Positions 7,301 to 9,120 of a DNA stretch of 9,120 nt are shown piece by piece. Position 1 is the first letter of the stretch, and each line of letters opens with the position of its first letter. Source of the stretch: Phycisphaera sp. (lineage in GTDB: Bacteria; Planctomycetota; Phycisphaerae; Phycisphaerales; UBA1924); contig NVSP01000019.1 in assembly GCA_002732755.1 (NCBI GenBank), positions 1 through 9,120 on the forward strand, given 5' to 3'. The translations under genes and the position numbers were made by a program. The notes under the pieces were generated by a model that was given only the letters and a program-made list of their open reading frames with translations, was not told where the DNA came from and made no database searches.

Positions 7301-9107
7301 TCTGGTCTATATACCCCAGCGTTTCAAGATCCAGAATCTCCTCGTGGTATGTCTCAAGCAATGCAGCCCGCTGCGCATCTCGATCTCGCCCTGCTCGAAC
7401 ATACGCATGCAATTTCTCGCGCAGTGCCTCTGAGCCTCGGCCATCCAGCAGCCTGGGGTCGGGCTGCGGGCAACTTCCGATCATGGTCGCCAGTTGGTTG
7501 AGCAACCCAATATCAGCTTGGTTTGCAGAATCAACATCAGATCTGAAATCTAATACTCGCAGTATCGGCACAACCTGTGCACGCAGCGCGTTGGCAGCGT
7601 CCTTAGCAGACCGAATCAACCCCCCAGCCCGCTCGTTGAGACCGAAGTCCCATGAAGCTGCACCGATCCCGCGTAGCGGATGCTCCCCCGCCGGGTCGAT
7701 CGGCTGCGAACGCTCGACAAGATCGACAACATGACTTCGTAGTGTTTCGAGTTGCTCAGCCGAAGTAGACGCCGGCTCGTCGAACGTAAGCTCAACCCGA
7801 TCGTGAAGCCCAAGCTGCGCCAGCCGCCCGAGCATCTCGTACAACGACTCACCCGATGGCCGCTCTTGATGCAACTCTCGGACATATGTGTTGAGCTCTT
7901 CACGCTTGCTGCATAATTCCGAGCATGCCGCATCCCAGTCTCTTGGCTTCTTGATGTCAGGCGCATCGAGTGCCTCACCAAGCTGCGCAAGCACCTCCTT
8001 CTTCGACCCTTTCGTCGAATGAAGCTCTAGACAATATGGCCCAAGCCCGTCTTGGTTGAGCCGCTTACGCACCACAGACAGCGCCGCCATTTTCTCGGCA
8101 ACAAAGAGCACACGCTTCCCGTGTGCAAGAGCATCGGCGATAATATTGGCGATCGTCTGGCTCTTGCCCGTACCGGGAGGCCCTTCCAACACGAATGTCC
8201 GGCCTTGGGCTGCAGCGCGTACCGCGGTCAACTGCGACGAATCCGCATCACGGGTGCAGTACACATCACCCGGCTTAATCTCGGCATCAAATGTGCGAGG
8301 ATCAGGGAACGGCGCATCATCAAACGGTTCGCTCGGGCTGTCAACCAGATAACGAACCAATCTGTTCTGTTTTAAAAGATCAATATTCTCGCGGAGGTCT
8401 CGCCACATTAAAAACTTATTGAACGAAAAAAGACCTATATTTGCAGACTCTACCACTTCCCATCGGCTAGATGCCCTGATCACAGACCTGAAGTTGCGCA
8501 GCACGAGCGGAACATCGATCCCGTTCTCGTCCTCAGGAAAATCATCAAGCCCGCTGGTATCAATCCCAAACTCAACCCGAAGTTTTTCAAGCAATGTAAT
8601 GTTCGGCCGCACCGGCTCATCGGTCAGCATCAACTTATACGAGTACCCCGAGCCCGTTGATTTGCGAACCAGTTTGGCGGGCAAGAGAATCAGCGGCGCG
8701 ATCCGGGGCGACTCCGCCGAATCCGACTCATACCACACCAGGTGACCGAGCGCCAGATGCAACAAATTCGCCCCGGTTTCCTCGATCGCGGAACGAGACA
8801 GCCGGTACAGCGTGAGCAAACGCTTCTGCGTATCCGCCGGCGCAGCATCCGAATAGAGACGGTGCGAGCCGAGTTCTTGATTCAAAAATTCGTCGGATTC
8901 ACCAGAATTTGGTAAAATCTCAAATCGACCATCGTCTGTCAACATGTCCTCGAGCGCTGAGAGATCCGGGACACACAGCGGCAGCGTCCGCCCTGATTGT
9001 CTGAAATTTAGCAACCGATTCCGCAGCGACAAATCCAGCAACCGATTCTGCCATCGCTCGATTCTCCCGCCTTGTGGCTCCTTCTCGTCCTGACCGCTAC
9101 CTGTCAC
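4368..9107 (-). CDS. DUF4011 / SF1 helicase / Vsr-like nuclease / DUF3320 multidomain protein, candidate defence factor
   Basis: A 1579-residue protein combining a nucleic-acid motor with a nuclease. DUF4011 comes first (about 15-240, with ERWQNRLLDLSLRNRLLNF). The helicase follows: Walker A GPPGTGKS with Lys315, motif II DEAS at 947-950, motif III GDSKQLPP at 971-978, WHYRSRHE at 1020, QGDERD at 1147, and motif VI VAVTRAKRR with Arg1190. About 630 residues separate motifs I and II and hold a long insert rich in charged helices. A restriction-endonuclease-like domain of the MTES_1575/Vsr type spans about 1248-1350 (Asp1276, Glu1293-Cys-Asp1295, ARDRDR at 1305). A DUF3320-like tail lies at about 1506-1566. 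The GTG start lacks a visible Shine-Dalgarno and the frame stays open to the window edge, so the true start may be slightly upstream. Helicase motifs are intact, so an active ATPase is expected. Domain calls are strong; a role in phage or plasmid defence is inferred from the architecture, and nucleic acid repair is the main alternative. Confidence 0.92.
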   Translation of the reverse strand: MTGSGQDEKEPQGGRIERWQNRLLDLSLRNRLLNFRQSGRTLPLCVPDLSALEDMLTDDGRFEILPNSGESDEFLNQELGSHRLYSDAAPADTQKRLLTLYRLSRSAIEETGANLLHLALGHLVWYESDSAESPRIAPLILLPAKLVRKSTGSGYSYKLMLTDEPVRPNITLLEKLRVEFGIDTSGLDDFPEDENGIDVPLVLRNFRSVIRASSRWEVVESANIGLFSFNKFLMWRDLRENIDLLKQNRLVRYLVDSPSEPFDDAPFPDPRTFDAEIKPGDVYCTRDADSSQLTAVRAAAQGRTFVLEGPPGTGKSQTIANIIADALAHGKRVLFVAEKMAALSVVRKRLNQDGLGPYCLELHSTKGSKKEVLAQLGEALDAPDIKKPRDWDAACSELCSKREELNTYVRELHQERPSGESLYEMLGRLAQLGLHDRVELTFDEPASTSAEQLETLRSHVVDLVERSQPIDPAGEHPLRGIGAASWDFGLNERAGGLIRSAKDAANALRAQVVPILRVLDFRSDVDSANQADIGLLNQLATMIGSCPQPDPRLLDGRGSEALREKLHAYVRAGRDRDAQRAALLETYHEEILDLETLGYIDQIKRASVQVAPFRWLRGLLLRRKLRVYAKAAVPKLESLLVDFQKARDLKKLDVELEGMRSGAETLGQVSQNSVTDWDACDLLLEWCDSFSAMAAEYSSQGAHQELVELVRNAVSEQGTAERIAASAPGYRAAFATWAGAWESVCVIVNVDGCEVRKPDTWFLTEIDDMFDRWLGGLDRLSGWCGWRRARDAAADAGLGKLVEAYERGDVPRESLGDAFEYAYGVQWFNATANSVDVIREFNSDIHATVVDRFCSVDSGIIEKTKAVVASIIGESTPSAPAHASSRSEVGILRREMEKKRRHMPTRRLIASIPNLLPRLKPCFLMSPLSVAQFLDSDVPQFDLVVFDEASQIPVWDAIGAIARGHEVVVVGDSKQLPPTSFFSSIEGDDEFDADDHVVDDMESILKECNASGIPALRLKWHYRSRHESLIAFSNQMYYQNELHTFPSPVGRSDRLGVSFCHVADGVYDRGKTRTNRVEAERVVGDVVRMLMDPSETDSIGIVTFNQAQQTLIEDLLDEQRRTHPEIERHFTDSSGEAVFVKNLENVQGDERDTIVFSVGYGKDDEGRLSMNFGPLNKEGGERRLNVAVTRAKRRLMVYSTMRSDEIDLRRTSVTGVRHFRMFLDYAARGTLSVASPRDKKQTRQVALSFEASIQSVLESRGWKIDSRVGYAGYRIDLAVRDPDQEDRYLLGIECDGPTYSGANTARDRDRTRSAVLKGLGWKLHRVWSVQWQINRKGCIEQIEAAIAAASSTEETLSEQPHDVSEPIRDVTVGGTKRSEPGSSISVTKHEIGIKLIDYVPAKRPGRRVRDVDMYEIGQERRMLDWLCSIVHDEQPITKEFAMRRLSEWCGRQQLREKFRERFAELLAMAQGQRGIVVDGDVLWDSKQSRERFLCVRRPQHGDEDQREIDDIPARELSLAVLYVLGEQFGLPRQDLMRETGKLFGVSRLTSRVSEIVGPIIDELIEQGMAVEGDGIVGPV

Positions 9108-9120
9108 AGTTTGCCGATCG

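Overview
The window is bacterial: densely packed, intron-free genes with Shine-Dalgarno sites and several non-ATG starts. By eye it is moderately GC-rich. The organism cannot be fixed from the sequence. The mix of a methylmalonate-semialdehyde dehydrogenase, a large PAS/GAF hybrid kinase and a DUF4011 helicase would suit a free-living, possibly aquatic bacterium such as a planctomycete, but this is only a weak guess.

Layout: (1) Positions 1-878, minus strand: the N-terminal ~292 codons of a CoA-acylating methylmalonate-semialdehyde dehydrogenase (mmsA/iolA type). It runs off the left edge just before its catalytic cysteine. (2) Positions 879-1228: a 350-base divergent intergenic region with a plausible promoter for mmsA, ribosome binding sites for both flanking genes and an imperfect 14-bp inverted repeat. 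(3) Positions 1229-4339, plus strand: a 1036-residue membrane-anchored hybrid sensor histidine kinase (two TM segments, PAS-PAS-GAF-PAS, HisKA, HATPase, receiver). (4) Positions 4340-4367: a 28-base convergent gap with a short inverted repeat across it. (5) Positions 4368-9107, minus strand: a 1579-residue protein built as DUF4011, SF1 helicase, Vsr-like/MTES_1575 nuclease, DUF3320. It enters from the right edge.

The three genes do not form one operon: mmsA and the kinase are divergent, and the kinase and helicase are convergent. mmsA is ordinary catabolism (valine, propionate or inositol breakdown). The kinase is a signalling protein whose partner is not in the window. The helicase-nuclease is the best candidate for something beyond housekeeping: its architecture is typical of proteins found in anti-phage or anti-plasmid defence neighbourhoods. 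No mobile element, tRNA, rRNA or CRISPR array is visible. Two of the three genes appear to start with GTG and one with TTG.
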